Assembly: GCA_938005545.1 (NCBI GenBank)
Contig: CALKXV010000065.1
Location: 1 to 64,000, forward strand
Length of the DNA: 64,000 nucleotides
Reading direction: 5' to 3'
From: an uncultured Paracoccaceae bacterium
GTDB lineage: Bacteria; Pseudomonadota; Alphaproteobacteria; Rhodobacterales; Rhodobacteraceae
A program made the position numbers and the translations under genes. Each line of letters starts with the position of its first letter. Position 1 is the first letter of the stretch. Below the pieces are notes generated by a model that saw only the letters and a list, made by a program, of their open reading frames with translations, was not told the DNA's origin and made no database searches. Shown here one piece after another: positions 25,670 to 35,127 of this stretch.

Positions 25670-26116
25670 TCAAGCGATATTGTCGTTCAACGCCTTCAAC
25701 GTGCGCAAGGTAACAGCAATGTCGTCCTTGGGAATGCCGATCAACGTGTCACGGATCAAGCCCTGTGCAACACCCATGACGTCACCTTCAATGCCCCGCG
25801 CCGCTTTGGTGGCTTCCATCACAACCTGCCGCCTATCGGCTTCCGCCTGTTGTCGTTTCAACAACCCCTTGGCGACCAGCCGGTCAACGACCCGTGTCAC
25901 CGTGGTTCGATCGCGCAATGTTGCCTTGGCAAGATCTGACATCGGAACTGGGCCGTCCGCCCAGACAACCATCATCAAGGCCCATTCTTCGACTGTAATA
26001 CCGTGACCAGCCGCTTTCAAACGGCGTTGCATTTCGGATCGAAGCGCAAAGGATGATCTGTTGATCCAGTGGTGGACCTTCGATGCATAGTCGAATTCTT
26101 TGGCACGTCTTGACAT
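25670..26116 (-). CDS. MarR-family transcriptional regulator
   Basis: 148 residues with the winged-helix core: ALMMVVWADGPVPMSDLAKATLRDRTTVTRVVDRLVAKGLLKRQQAEADRRQV carries the recognition helix and the D-x-R wing motif. It diverges from the hypothetical gene at 26173, and a palindrome lies between them, which fits autoregulation and control of the divergent gene and perhaps the UxaA gene after it. MarR proteins usually respond to small phenolic or carboxylic ligands; the ligand is unknown here. Confidence 0.9.
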   Translation of the reverse strand: MSRRAKEFDYASKVHHWINRSSFALRSEMQRRLKAAGHGITVEEWALMMVVWADGPVPMSDLAKATLRDRTTVTRVVDRLVAKGLLKRQQAEADRRQVVMEATKAARGIEGDVMGVAQGLIRDTLIGIPKDDIAVTLRTLKALNDNIA

Positions 26117-26134
26117 TTAGGTGTAATCCACACA

Positions 26135-26155
26135 TATTGTATTTAGCACACAATA
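26135..26155. promoter_or_regulatory. Candidate MarR operator
   Basis: TATTGT-N9-ACAATA (26135-26155) is a 21-base inverted repeat, only 19 bases from the MarR start and 18 from the divergent start. Length and symmetry fit MarR dimers. Confidence 0.5.
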
Positions 26156-26172
26156 AAAACCTCAGCCCCAAA

Positions 26173-26940
26173 ATGCAAACTGGAATTCCCCCGGAACTGA
26201 ATTTGGTCGGCCCACAAGGCCAGTTTCCGAAAGTGGCTTTGGTGGACCCAACCACAAGCGGATATCTTTTCTTTGCATTGGAAATCGATCACCGCCTGCC
26301 ATTTGCCTATTTTCTCGAAAGCAATCGGAAAAAAACCGCGATATCGGCCCTGAAGGACATCGCGGAAAGCTTGCGCCAACGTACAGACGTCCATGACGCC
26401 ACCGTCTTCAAAACGCTGATCGCGCCACCCGGACAAGGTGCGCTTTTGAAACATCGCCCCGACATCAAGATCGCCCGATATGACGTTGTCTTGCTTGCCG
26501 AATTTGCAACGCCCGAAGCCGCCCACGCATACCGCGTTTCTAATGAGTGGACACAGATTGAAACCGATGCGTCCCGCGACGTAAAAGAACACCTGACAAT
26601 CACGGCGACAAACCTGCGCGCCATAGGCGCGGTCGATCACCAAAAACAGGGTGTTTTCCTGTTCAACTATTTTGTATCAGACAGCCTGGCGCAAAATCTG
26701 GGCATTTGGGAATACACGGCCGGGTGGTTCACAGATCAAACCGGGCTCGACAACTCAACACTGCTGCACCCCGACGATGCCTCTCCCGTGGATTACACAG
26801 TGATCAACCACTGCCGTTGGGACGGGCTGTGGGATATCTTGCCGTCTCTCCTTTTCAAAAAGTCCTTTCGCAGCTTCGTTCTGAAAAACTTTGAAGCGAA
26901 CGCGACCGCCCCAATTCCGATACTTTACCGTTTGGCCTAA
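26173..26940 (+). CDS. Hypothetical protein under probable MarR control
   Basis: 255 residues, soluble, not recognised. Segments such as IARYDVVLLAEFATPEAAHAYRVSNEW resemble one half of a dimeric alpha/beta-barrel (EthD or antibiotic-monooxygenase-like) module, and the later part (LFNYFVSDSLAQNLGIWEYTAGWFTDQTGLDNSTLL) could be a second one. The start at 26173 is chosen because the extended frame from 26083 would overlap the marR-type gene; its ribosome site is weak. It is followed after 60 bases by the UxaA-type gene, so a role in the same catabolic path is plausible but unproven. Confidence 0.6.
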   Translation: MQTGIPPELNLVGPQGQFPKVALVDPTTSGYLFFALEIDHRLPFAYFLESNRKKTAISALKDIAESLRQRTDVHDATVFKTLIAPPGQGALLKHRPDIKIARYDVVLLAEFATPEAAHAYRVSNEWTQIETDASRDVKEHLTITATNLRAIGAVDHQKQGVFLFNYFVSDSLAQNLGIWEYTAGWFTDQTGLDNSTLLHPDDASPVDYTVINHCRWDGLWDILPSLLFKKSFRSFVLKNFEANATAPIPILYRLA

Positions 26941-27000
26941 GGCGGGCTTGGCTTGGGCCCGATCCATTGTTACCGTCGCGCGGATCTCAAGGGGATTTTC

Positions 27001-28521
27001 ATGACATCGACGCCATTGTTCATACGCCTGGATGCTTCAGACAACGTGGTCACCGCCACCCGCGCCCTTGAGGTCGGAACAGACGTCGAAGGCGTCGCCA
27101 CCACCGGCTTGGTCCCATCGGGGCATAAGATCGCCACCTCGGCCATTCCCAAAGGCGAGGTCATTCGCAAGTACGCACAGATCATCGGGTATGCTTTAAA
27201 TGACATTGCGCCCGGCGATCACGTGCACACGCAAAACACCGAATTTCGCAACACTGACGTTGACTACGAATTCGGCACCGATCTGCGCCCCGTGACGATG
27301 GTGCCCGAAGATCAGCGCGACACGTTTATGGGATACCGCCGCAACAACGGCACCGTCGGCACCCGCAATTATATCGCCGTTGTGACAAGCGTGAATTGCT
27401 CGGCCACCGCCGCCCGCCGCATCGCCGACAGCTTTGGCCCCGACGATTTGGCCGATTACCCCAACGTCGATGGGGTGGTTGCTTTCGTTCACGGCACAGG
27501 CTGCGGAATGGCAGGCGACGGCGACGGTTTCGAAGCTTTGCAACGCGTCATGTGGGGCTATGCCAAACATCCGAACCACGCCGGAGTATTGATGGTGGGT
27601 TTGGGCTGCGAAATGAACCAAATCGATTGGCTCTTGGAAGCCTACGGTTTAAAGCAAGGCCCCCTGTTCCACACAATGAACATCCAGAACGTGGCCGGAT
27701 TACAAAAGACAATTGATATGGGCATCGAAAAAGTCCGCGCCATGCTGCCCCTTGCAAACAAGGCAACCCGAACGCCCTGCCCGGCCTCTGAACTCAAAGT
27801 CGCGCTCCAATGCGGCGGTTCCGATGCGTGGTCGGGCATTACCGCGAACCCGGCTTTGGGCCACGCCTGCGATCTCTTGACGGCCCAAGGCGGCACGGGT
27901 GTTCTGGCCGAAACGCCCGAGATCTACGGCGCCGAACAAATGCTGACCCGGCGTGCCGTAAGTCAGGATGTCGGCGACAAACTGATCGGGTTGATCCGCT
28001 GGTGGGAAGACTACACCCGGCGCAACAAAGGCTCGATGGACAACAACCCATCGCCCGGCAACAAAAAGGGTGGCCTCACGACCATCTTGGAAAAATCACT
28101 CGGGGCTTCGGCCAAAGGCGGCACCTCGCCCTTAACCGGTGTCTATAAGTACGCCGAAACGGTGACGGCCAAAGGGTTCACCTTTATGGACAGCCCCGGC
28201 TATGATCCGGCTTCGGTGACAGGGCAAATTGCGGGCGGCTGCAATCTGGTGTGCTTTACAACAGGCCGCGGCTCTGCTTTCGGATCGAAACCTGCTCCGA
28301 CCATCAAGTTGGCCACGAACTCGGAAATGTTCGATCGCATGTCAGGCGACATGGACATCAACGCAGGCGACATCCTGACCGGCGAAGCAAGTGTCGAAGC
28401 CAAGGGCCGCGAAATCTACGAGATGTTCCTCGCCGTCGCGAGCGGCAAGATGAGCAAATCCGAAGCCCAGGGCCTGGGCGACTACGAATTCGTCCCCTGG
28501 CAAATCGGCGCGGTGATGTAG
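27001..28521 (+). CDS. UxaA-family dehydratase (altronate/galactarate type)
   Basis: 506 residues, the full-length form with an N-terminal SAF domain (GHKIATSAIPKGEVIRKYAQIIG, about 30-90) and the large UxaA domain. Motifs include GTRNYIAVVTSVNCSATAARRIA, GTGCGM, LGCEMNQI and LQCGGSDAWSGITANPALG, with conserved Cys residues probably binding iron. Family members dehydrate altronate, galactarate or sulfolactate-like acids. The following SDR gene would suit a sugar-acid pathway. The ATG at 27001 follows AAGGGGA. The specific substrate cannot be told from sequence alone. Confidence 0.9.
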   Translation: MTSTPLFIRLDASDNVVTATRALEVGTDVEGVATTGLVPSGHKIATSAIPKGEVIRKYAQIIGYALNDIAPGDHVHTQNTEFRNTDVDYEFGTDLRPVTMVPEDQRDTFMGYRRNNGTVGTRNYIAVVTSVNCSATAARRIADSFGPDDLADYPNVDGVVAFVHGTGCGMAGDGDGFEALQRVMWGYAKHPNHAGVLMVGLGCEMNQIDWLLEAYGLKQGPLFHTMNIQNVAGLQKTIDMGIEKVRAMLPLANKATRTPCPASELKVALQCGGSDAWSGITANPALGHACDLLTAQGGTGVLAETPEIYGAEQMLTRRAVSQDVGDKLIGLIRWWEDYTRRNKGSMDNNPSPGNKKGGLTTILEKSLGASAKGGTSPLTGVYKYAETVTAKGFTFMDSPGYDPASVTGQIAGGCNLVCFTTGRGSAFGSKPAPTIKLATNSEMFDRMSGDMDINAGDILTGEASVEAKGREIYEMFLAVASGKMSKSEAQGLGDYEFVPWQIGAVM

Positions 28522-28585
28522 TTGAATGGGCTGTTGGTATTGAGTTATCTGGAAGCCGAGCCCGAGGCCGCAAGAAGGAAATTTT

Positions 28586-28997
28586 ATGCCCGATATCATT
28601 GTCTCGGATTTTCAAGTCCTATGCGATAGCAACCTCAGACTTGAAGACGGTGAAAGTCATCAGCTGACTATTCGACATACAAGGCTTCCTTCATTTTTCG
28701 ACGGCTTTGCGCAATCACGGGTTATTGGCGTTTAATATCAGGCCTGCCGAACGCGGGCGGCTGACTGTGCGTGCCATTGGGTCTGGGCCGGTTACGATAA
28801 TGAACCGAACATTGTTCTCTCAAAGCCATACCCGAATGCATCAAGAGGCATTTGATTTTGACGCCATCGTATCGGCGACGAATACCTCTATCGGTCAAAA
28901 CATAGGGAGCCTTTTGATAGAGTTTCGGGCAGAGGATGGCCCATTGATTCTATCAGATATCGTTATTCACTATAAAAAAATCGTTCCATTGGAATAG
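28586..28997 (+). pseudogene. Possible frameshifted small beta-rich protein
   Basis: An ATG at 28586 with AGAAGGAA upstream opens a frame MPDIIVSDFQVLC... that ends at 28735. A second frame, open from about 28668 to 28997, reads FLHFSTALRNHGLLAFN, then RGRLTVRAIG, LLIEFRAEDGPLILSDIVIHYKK. Together they look like one jelly-roll-type domain of about 135 residues split by a frameshift near 28670-28700. The family is not recognised. The remainder of the gap 28522-29129 has no other gene. Confidence 0.35.
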
Positions 28998-29129
28998 TTT
29001 TTAGAACGGTGGATCTCTATCGGTGGCTCGTCACCGGCGTGACCTTAACCCAACCGCCCGCCAATTCGCCACTTTTGCCCCGGCATCCCAAATGCTAGCC
29101 TTGCAGAAATAACCGCAAGAGGCTTGCCC

Positions 29130-29870
29130 GTGACGAATACACTTAAAAACCAGATCGCAATCATCACAGGCGCGGCGACCGGCATCGGCCTTGCTTGCGC
29201 GCACCGTCTTGCGAAAGACGGCGCGAAAATTGCCCTTTGGGATATTGACGCGGAAAAGGCCCAATCAGCGGCCGCGCAAATTCCGGTTGCCGAAGCCTTC
29301 CAAGTCGATGTCGCCGATGAAGCTTCGGTCATGGCTGCCCGCGACGCCACGCTGAACGCTTTCGCCAAAGTCGACATCCTTGTGAATTCCGCCGGAATTG
29401 CAGGCAGCGTTGCACCAGTCGACGAAATGAACGCAGATGATTGGCGTCGCGTTCTCGACATCAACCTCACCGGCACATTTCTAACGAACAAGGCCGTTTT
29501 GCCGACCATGAAAACCCAAGACTATGGTCGCATCGTCAACATTGCTTCCGTCGCCGGAAAAGAAGGCAACCCGAACGCCGCACATTACGCGGCCTCCAAG
29601 GCTGGCGTCATTGGCTTCACCAAAGCCATCGGCAAAGAAATCGCGACGCAAAACATCGCCGTCAACTGCATCACACCGGCTGCCGCCAACACCGAAATCC
29701 TGAACCAGATGACGCCGGAATTCGTGGCCTATATGAAATCGAAAATCCCGAAAGACCGCTTCGTCGAGGTTGACGAAATCGCCAACATGGTCGCCTGGAT
29801 GGCGTCGCCCGAATGCAGCTTCACCACAGGTGCTGTCTTCGATATCTCGGGCGGTCGCGCCACATACTGA
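29130..29870 (+). CDS. Short-chain dehydrogenase/reductase
   Basis: 246 residues, classical SDR. Cofactor site TGAATGIG near residue 15, NSAGIAG (NNAG-like), catalytic Ser in NIASVAG, Tyr-x-x-x-Lys in HYAASKAGVIGF and the C-terminal ISGGRATY. The Asp after the second strand (LWDID) favours NAD over NADP. I chose GTG 29130 with AAGAGG 7 bases upstream. As a neighbour of the UxaA dehydratase it may oxidise a sugar-acid intermediate, as in the 2-keto-3-deoxy-fuconate route; this is inference. Confidence 0.9.
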   Translation: MTNTLKNQIAIITGAATGIGLACAHRLAKDGAKIALWDIDAEKAQSAAAQIPVAEAFQVDVADEASVMAARDATLNAFAKVDILVNSAGIAGSVAPVDEMNADDWRRVLDINLTGTFLTNKAVLPTMKTQDYGRIVNIASVAGKEGNPNAAHYAASKAGVIGFTKAIGKEIATQNIAVNCITPAAANTEILNQMTPEFVAYMKSKIPKDRFVEVDEIANMVAWMASPECSFTTGAVFDISGGRATY

Positions 29871-29926
29871 AGGCGCATCGTCGGGCGGTTTCAAACGACG
29901 CCGGATAGCGCAGCGATCAAAGACGC

Positions 29927-30556
29927 TTAAACCGCAGCCTTACAATGGGCCACCACCGCGCCGCTTGCCCGTTCAAAACGCGCAAGTTCTTCCCGCCCGA
30001 ACCCCTCAGAATTGGCCAAAATCTGGTCCAGATCACACCGACGTCGGCGTGGCCCCTGCCAATCCACACCTGCGCGCTTCAAAGGCGCCGCCGAATGCGC
30101 GCAAACCTCGGCAATGAACCGGAATGCCTCAACAGCTTCTGCAAATGCCATATCCCCCAAATCACGCCGCGCCAGATCACCCGGAATATCGAACCGGCGA
30201 CAATACAGGATGTCGCCCGCATCCACCTCAGACGTCATCACATGTGCGGTGACGCCAAACTGGTGAACCCCTTCCCAAAGTGCGAAAAATTCGGGGTGCG
30301 CGCCTGGAATTTCCGGCGGACCGGGATGAATATTGATCGGCTCAACATCAAGACGCGCCAGAATCCGTGACGGCACCAGCACTTCGGTCAAAAACGAAAT
30401 AATCCGGGTTCTGGGTCCAAGCGCGTCCAAACACACCTCCAAAGCAGCAAGACTATCGGCGCAAGCCACGGTCAGATCGTCGTTTTCAGCGAACAAATGA
30501 TCCCGCAATGACGGTGCCAAGTCCGCATCCGTCAGCAATAGAATTGGACAATACAT
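29927..30556 (-). CDS. Formyltransferase-family protein
   Basis: 209 residues with the core of the formyl transferase fold. INIHPGPPEIPGAHP matches the N-x-HPS/P...G folate-site loop, and FGVTAHVMTSEVDAGDIL matches the GVT.H....DaG.I box with its catalytic Asp. The protein is shorter than Fmt (about 310) and lacks the C-terminal tRNA-binding domain, so it may formylate or deformylate a small molecule such as an amino sugar. Orientation is opposite to both neighbours, so no operon partner. Confidence 0.8.
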   Translation of the reverse strand: MYCPILLLTDADLAPSLRDHLFAENDDLTVACADSLAALEVCLDALGPRTRIISFLTEVLVPSRILARLDVEPINIHPGPPEIPGAHPEFFALWEGVHQFGVTAHVMTSEVDAGDILYCRRFDIPGDLARRDLGDMAFAEAVEAFRFIAEVCAHSAAPLKRAGVDWQGPRRRRCDLDQILANSEGFGREELARFERASGAVVAHCKAAV

Positions 30557-30702
30557 AAAACGCCTCGCAAGATTCGCGTCAGATTAAACCCAGAACATCT
30601 AAGCAAAAGTTGACCACCACACCGGATCGCGCAAAGGCCAACGCACAGCATAGACCTCCGCAGCGCTTTCGCCTATTCCTGAGCAAAACCAAGGGGGATA
30701 AG

Positions 30703-31869
30703 ATGCTTACAACCAATCCGGGCTTCGAGCGTATCGGCGAAGAAAACGCATTCGCTGTTCTTGCGCGCGCCGGGGCCCTCGCCGCCACTGGAAAAGACGT
30801 AATCAACTTGGGCATCGGACAACCGGATTTCCCCACGCCCGAAAATATCGTCGACGCGGCCATCAAAGCGATGCGCGACGGGCACCACGGCTACACCCCT
30901 GCGACCGGCATCCCCGAACTTCGCGAAGCGGTTGCCGCCGATCTTGACCGTCGCTTCAAGGCCCAAGTGAACCCGGACAACGTCCTGATCGTACCTGGCG
31001 GCAAGGTGACCATGTTTACCGCCATCCTGATGTTCGGTGAACCCGGTGCTGAAATCCTCTATCCCGATCCGGGCTTTCCGATTTACCGTTCGATGATCGA
31101 ATATACCGGTGCCACGCCCATCCCCATCCCGATCCGCGAAGAAAACGGCTTTGGTTTTTCGGCCGACGAAACCCTTGGGCTCATCAGTGACAAAACCCGC
31201 CTGATCATCGTGAATTCCCCCGCGAACCCCTGCGGCGGCGTCACCCCCAAGGTCGAAGTCGACAGGTTGGTCAAAGGCCTGGAAGCGCATCCCCATGTCG
31301 CCGTCATGTCGGACGAAATCTACGACCAAATGCTCTACGACGGTGAAGAACACGCCACCCTTCTGGCCTATCCCGAAATCCGTGATCGGTTGATCTTGCT
31401 CAATGGGTGGTCAAAAACCTATGCCATGACCGGCTGGCGTTTGGGCTATTCTGTCTGGCCGGATAAGCTCTACGACAATGCCCGCAAGCTCGCCGTCAAC
31501 GCATGGTCTTGCGTCAACGCACCGGCGCAATTCGCAGCGCTGGAAGCGCTCACCGGCCCCCAAGATGCCGTTGCCGCCATGGGTGCCGAATTCGATCTTC
31601 GCCGCAAACTCGTCGTTGACTTGCTGAACGACATTCCCGGCGTCAGCTGCATCACCCCCAAAGGGGCCTTTTACGCCTTCCCCAATATATCGGGCACGGG
31701 GCGCAAAGCCAAAGTCCTGGCATCCGAGCTTTTGGAAGGCCCCGGCGTCGCCACCATCGGCGGTCCCGATTTCGGAACCCTGGGTGAAGGCTACATCCGG
31801 CTGTCATATGCCAATTCCCAAGACAACATCCGCGAAGCATTGGCGCGTATCAAAACTTTCCTGACCTAA
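30703..31869 (+). CDS. PLP-dependent aminotransferase, class I/II
   Basis: 388 residues. N-terminal INLGIGQPDFPTPENI, the NSPANPCGG box, DEIYDQMLYDG, the PLP lysine in NGWSKTYAMTGWRLGY and, near the end, GYIRLSYANS with the substrate-carboxylate Arg. This is the AspC/branched-chain subgroup Igamma. ATG 30703 follows GGGGGA; the frame from 30610 is an unsupported extension. Likely a general aspartate-, tyrosine- or alanine-type transaminase. Confidence 0.92.
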   Translation: MLTTNPGFERIGEENAFAVLARAGALAATGKDVINLGIGQPDFPTPENIVDAAIKAMRDGHHGYTPATGIPELREAVAADLDRRFKAQVNPDNVLIVPGGKVTMFTAILMFGEPGAEILYPDPGFPIYRSMIEYTGATPIPIPIREENGFGFSADETLGLISDKTRLIIVNSPANPCGGVTPKVEVDRLVKGLEAHPHVAVMSDEIYDQMLYDGEEHATLLAYPEIRDRLILLNGWSKTYAMTGWRLGYSVWPDKLYDNARKLAVNAWSCVNAPAQFAALEALTGPQDAVAAMGAEFDLRRKLVVDLLNDIPGVSCITPKGAFYAFPNISGTGRKAKVLASELLEGPGVATIGGPDFGTLGEGYIRLSYANSQDNIREALARIKTFLT

Positions 31870-32095
31870 TCTAGCAACACACCCAGTGCGGTTTACGAGC
31901 TGCACTCAGGGCCAGCCTGCAATGATAACGGATGCCTCTTTCAAGCCCAATGTATGTACCGGCTGCTGTTCGCAAGATCTTTGATCGCATGTGCTTTGGA
32001 AGTCGCTGATATGTATCCGATGGGGTGGACGCCCCTCCGACGGCATCGATGTGCCAAACTGGTGGTGTGATCACCACTTTGAGGAGTAGACGTCT

Positions 32096-32323
32096 ATGGA
32101 AGAGATTAGCATAGTTGGCGTAGATTTGGCCAAAAACATATTCCATGTTCACGGCGCGACAACCGATGGCAGGCCCGTATGCGCAACGAACCTTTTCGGG
32201 CTGCGGTACACAAAGAACATGCACAGGAACTCTATGAAAGCATCAGAAACGCGAAGAGACACTAGGTGCAAGAGAGTGCCTCATCCAAGCGCATGGGGTG
32301 GATGCAGGGGTGGATTGAGATAA
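32096..32323 (+). pseudogene. IS110-family transposase fragment (N-terminus)
   Basis: The frame begins MEEISIVGVDLAKNIFHVHGATTDGRP, the typical start of IS110-group transposases with the first catalytic Asp in VDLAKN. Similarity stops after about 30 residues and the rest is unrelated. The upstream GAGGAG is also like the IS110 leader. It lies in the 502-base gap 31870-32371, the remainder of which has no recognisable gene. It is the scar of an old insertion beside tRNA-Thr. Confidence 0.75.
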
Positions 32324-32371
32324 TTTGAAACTGTCCAGCGCCTTGAAATACTTCAATTTTCTGGATTGAAA

Positions 32372-32447
32372 TGGTGCCCCCACACGGACTCGAACCGCGG
32401 ACCTACTGATTACAAATCAGTTGCTCTACCAGCTGAGCTATAGGGGC
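32372..32447 (-). tRNA. tRNA-Thr (anticodon UGU), with encoded CCA
   Basis: 76 bases. The acceptor GCCCCTA (5' end at 32447) pairs with TGGGGGC, followed by A and CCA (32372-32374). The anticodon loop TTTGTAA between CTGAT and ATCAG gives UGU, reading ACA. D-loop AGCTCAGCTGGTAGAGC and T-arm CGGTTCGAGTCCG are canonical. Confidence 0.97.
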
Positions 32448-32487
32448 ACTGGCGCGTCTTTAGCAACGCCGGGCGATGCCTGCAAGC

Positions 32488-34152
32488 CTAGTGCGTGCGG
32501 ATCATGTGTCGCGCCAAAAGTGCCACAGCCAAAAGGCTCACAAAAATGATCAAAATGGCTGACGGTGCGGCTTCGACGATCTTTTCAAGGGATGCGCTTT
32601 CGTGTGCGCGCGTCGCCAGTGTGTTGAAATTGAAGGGTCGCAGTAACAATGTTGCAGGTAGCTCTTTGACGGCGTCCACAAAGACCAGCAAAAGCGCAGT
32701 TGCGACCGAGCCGCGGATCAGCGGCAGATACACATGGTACAAGGTGCTGCCAGCCGAATGGCCCAAGGTGCGCGCAGCCATTGGCAGGCTGGGAGACACG
32801 CGTTGGATCGCGCCATCCGCGGCCCCCTGCCCGATGGCAAAGAAACGGACCGTATAGGCATAGACCAGTACAGCCGCGCCACCCGTCAACATCAGTCCGG
32901 GATCAAATCCCGTCAACGACAGAATGCCGTCCGCCATTGCGTTGTCGAAGGCTGCAAGCGGGATCAACAAGCCGAGCGCCAAAACCGCGCCCGGGGCGGC
33001 ATATCCAATGGAGGTGAAGGGCAGCAGGTATCGCGGAAGCGACGCGCCCGAAAGGCGTGTTCCATATACCAAAAACAAGGCCGCCCCCACTGTCAGGACT
33101 GCGGCTGCGCCGCCCACAACGAACGTGTTCACCAATGCTTCTGTCAAGCCCGGCGCCGTCCAGCCTTCGGAACGCCTGAACGCGTGCTGCCCCAAGACAC
33201 TGACTGGTAAGACAAATCCGGCCAGAACCGGCAATGTGCAAACGCAGGTTGCGATCCAGCGCCTTGTTCCGGTCAAATCGCTTCGGGCAATCCGGGCATC
33301 CGAGCGGCTCATCCGGTGAAACCGCAAACGCTTGCGGCTGGCTTTTTCCAAAACCACCAGCACAAGGATCAGCCCAAGGATCACGCAAGCGATTTGAGCC
33401 GCTCCACCAGCATTGCCCGCTTCAAGCCACACGGTAAATATGCCCGTGGTCAGCGTCTGAACCCCAAAGAAATCGACTGCGCCAAAATCATTCACAGTTT
33501 CCATCATGACAATCGCAGTGCCCGCGGCAATTGCCGGTTGGGCCAGTGGCAGGCCAATGCGAAAAAACCGCACAAAGGGCCCTGCCCCAAGCGCACGCGC
33601 GACTTCATGCGCACGCCCCGATTGTTCGCGAAACCCCGCGCGCGCCAACAGGTAAACGTATGGGTAAAGCGCGGCCGTCAGAACAAAAATTGCCCCGGTT
33701 CGGGACCGGATTTCGGGGAAGTAATAATCGCGCGATGTTGCCCAGCCAAAGGTGTCGCGCAGCCCCGTTTGCACCGGGCCGGCGTATTCCAGAAAGTCGA
33801 CCAATGCATAGGCGCCCAAATATCCGGGCACCGCGAGCGGCAGCAAAAGCAACCACTGCAAGGCGCGCGCGCCCGGAAACCGGTAACACACAATCAGCCA
33901 GGCTGTGCACGTTCCGATCACTGCTGACAGCGCACCGACGGCCCCCATGATCACCATAGAGTTGCTCAAATAGCGCGGTAACGTTGTGTGGATCAGATGG
34001 CCCCAAATTGGCTCGCTTGGGTGTGCTGCAATCCAAAGAATTGAAATGATTGGCAAAAGCACCAGAACCGCGATCAAGACGGCCCCGAAACTCCACGGAT
34101 TGATGTGCAGATTCCACGCTTTTTGGGGTAGTTGAGTGTCTTGCTCGGTCAT
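32488..34152 (-). CDS. Iron(III)-type ABC transporter permease (FbpB family)
   Basis: 554 residues, a fused double permease with about 12 helices. Two EAA-type coupling segments are visible: RAHEVARALGAGPFVRFFRIGLPLAQPAI in the first half and SPSLPMAARTLGHSAGSTLYHVYLPLI in the second. This layout is typical of FbpB/FutB ferric-iron permeases. No binding protein or ATPase lies next to it in the window, so its partners are elsewhere. It ends only about 40 bases from tRNA-Thr. Confidence 0.9.
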   Translation of the reverse strand: MTEQDTQLPQKAWNLHINPWSFGAVLIAVLVLLPIISILWIAAHPSEPIWGHLIHTTLPRYLSNSMVIMGAVGALSAVIGTCTAWLIVCYRFPGARALQWLLLLPLAVPGYLGAYALVDFLEYAGPVQTGLRDTFGWATSRDYYFPEIRSRTGAIFVLTAALYPYVYLLARAGFREQSGRAHEVARALGAGPFVRFFRIGLPLAQPAIAAGTAIVMMETVNDFGAVDFFGVQTLTTGIFTVWLEAGNAGGAAQIACVILGLILVLVVLEKASRKRLRFHRMSRSDARIARSDLTGTRRWIATCVCTLPVLAGFVLPVSVLGQHAFRRSEGWTAPGLTEALVNTFVVGGAAAVLTVGAALFLVYGTRLSGASLPRYLLPFTSIGYAAPGAVLALGLLIPLAAFDNAMADGILSLTGFDPGLMLTGGAAVLVYAYTVRFFAIGQGAADGAIQRVSPSLPMAARTLGHSAGSTLYHVYLPLIRGSVATALLLVFVDAVKELPATLLLRPFNFNTLATRAHESASLEKIVEAAPSAILIIFVSLLAVALLARHMIRTH

Positions 34153-34239
34153 CGCAATCCGGCCTATCGCGAAACGGGTTCCCCTGTCCAGTGACCCGGT
34201 CTATCCTAACCAAAATACGGCGATAACGAGCAGAGACTT

Positions 34240-35106
34240 ATGCAGATCCTTTTTCACCTCGGTGCGCATTGCACGGATGATGGCTTGTTAATCCGTTCGA
34301 TCCTGAAAAATCGTGTGCGGCTTGCGGAAGAAGGTATCGGTGTACCGGGGCCCGGTCGGTATCGCGAGTTACTGGGCGAAGCTTCGACAACGCTTCGCGG
34401 TGAACCCGCCCATCAGGAAACCGAGACGGCTATTTTGGACGCCATCCGCGACGATGAAACGGCCGAACGAATAATCTTGTCCAACGACAACTTTCTGTGC
34501 CGTTCTGATGTGGTGCTGGGGGCTGACGGGCTTTATCCCAAGGCACAAAAATCCGCTTGGCTGCGCCAGTGCTTGCCATCACACGATGTTGAATTTGCCC
34601 TTGCCATCCGCAACCCGGCCACATTGGTGCCGGAACTGTTGCGCAATTCCGGTGAGGATGAAGAGGCGCTGGATGATGTCCCGATCACCGATCTGATTTG
34701 GTCAGACGTCATCGGAGACATTGCGGTGGCCAATCCCGGCGCGCGGATCTTAGTTTGGTGCCACGAAGATACACCGTTCATCTGGTCCGAAATCATTCGC
34801 GAAGTCACAGGCCACGATGCGTTCACGGAAATCGACGGCGAGTTTGATATGTTGGAGCGGATCATTTCGCCCGAAGGGATGACCCGGCTCACCGAATTTC
34901 TGGATGCACAGCAAATGATCAGTCAGGCAAAACGCCGCCGTGCAGTTTCAGCTTTCTTGGAAGCCCACGCCATAAACGAAGCGGTCGAAGAAGAAATCGA
35001 CCTCCCCGGCTGGAGTGACGACACCGTCACCATGCTGACCGAGCTTTACGAAGAAGATGTCCAAAGGCTGGAACACATGCCGGATGTCACGCTGTTCACG
35101 CCGTAA
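34240..35106 (+). CDS. Hypothetical protein, possible sulfotransferase-like fold
   Basis: 288 residues, soluble and acidic. The start MQILFHLGAHCTDDGLLIRSILKNR recalls the first strand and loop of bacterial sulfotransferase-like proteins (HIGTHKTGTT...), but the Lys-Thr-Gly-Thr of the PAPS loop is absent, so activity of that kind is doubtful. The middle (FALAIRNPATLVPELLRN) also resembles the second half of that fold. Divergent from the iron permease gene, with an 87-base shared promoter region. Confidence 0.65.
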   Translation: MQILFHLGAHCTDDGLLIRSILKNRVRLAEEGIGVPGPGRYRELLGEASTTLRGEPAHQETETAILDAIRDDETAERIILSNDNFLCRSDVVLGADGLYPKAQKSAWLRQCLPSHDVEFALAIRNPATLVPELLRNSGEDEEALDDVPITDLIWSDVIGDIAVANPGARILVWCHEDTPFIWSEIIREVTGHDAFTEIDGEFDMLERIISPEGMTRLTEFLDAQQMISQAKRRRAVSAFLEAHAINEAVEEEIDLPGWSDDTVTMLTELYEEDVQRLEHMPDVTLFTP

Positions 35107-35127
35107 TCCACCACCCGGCCAAAACGC

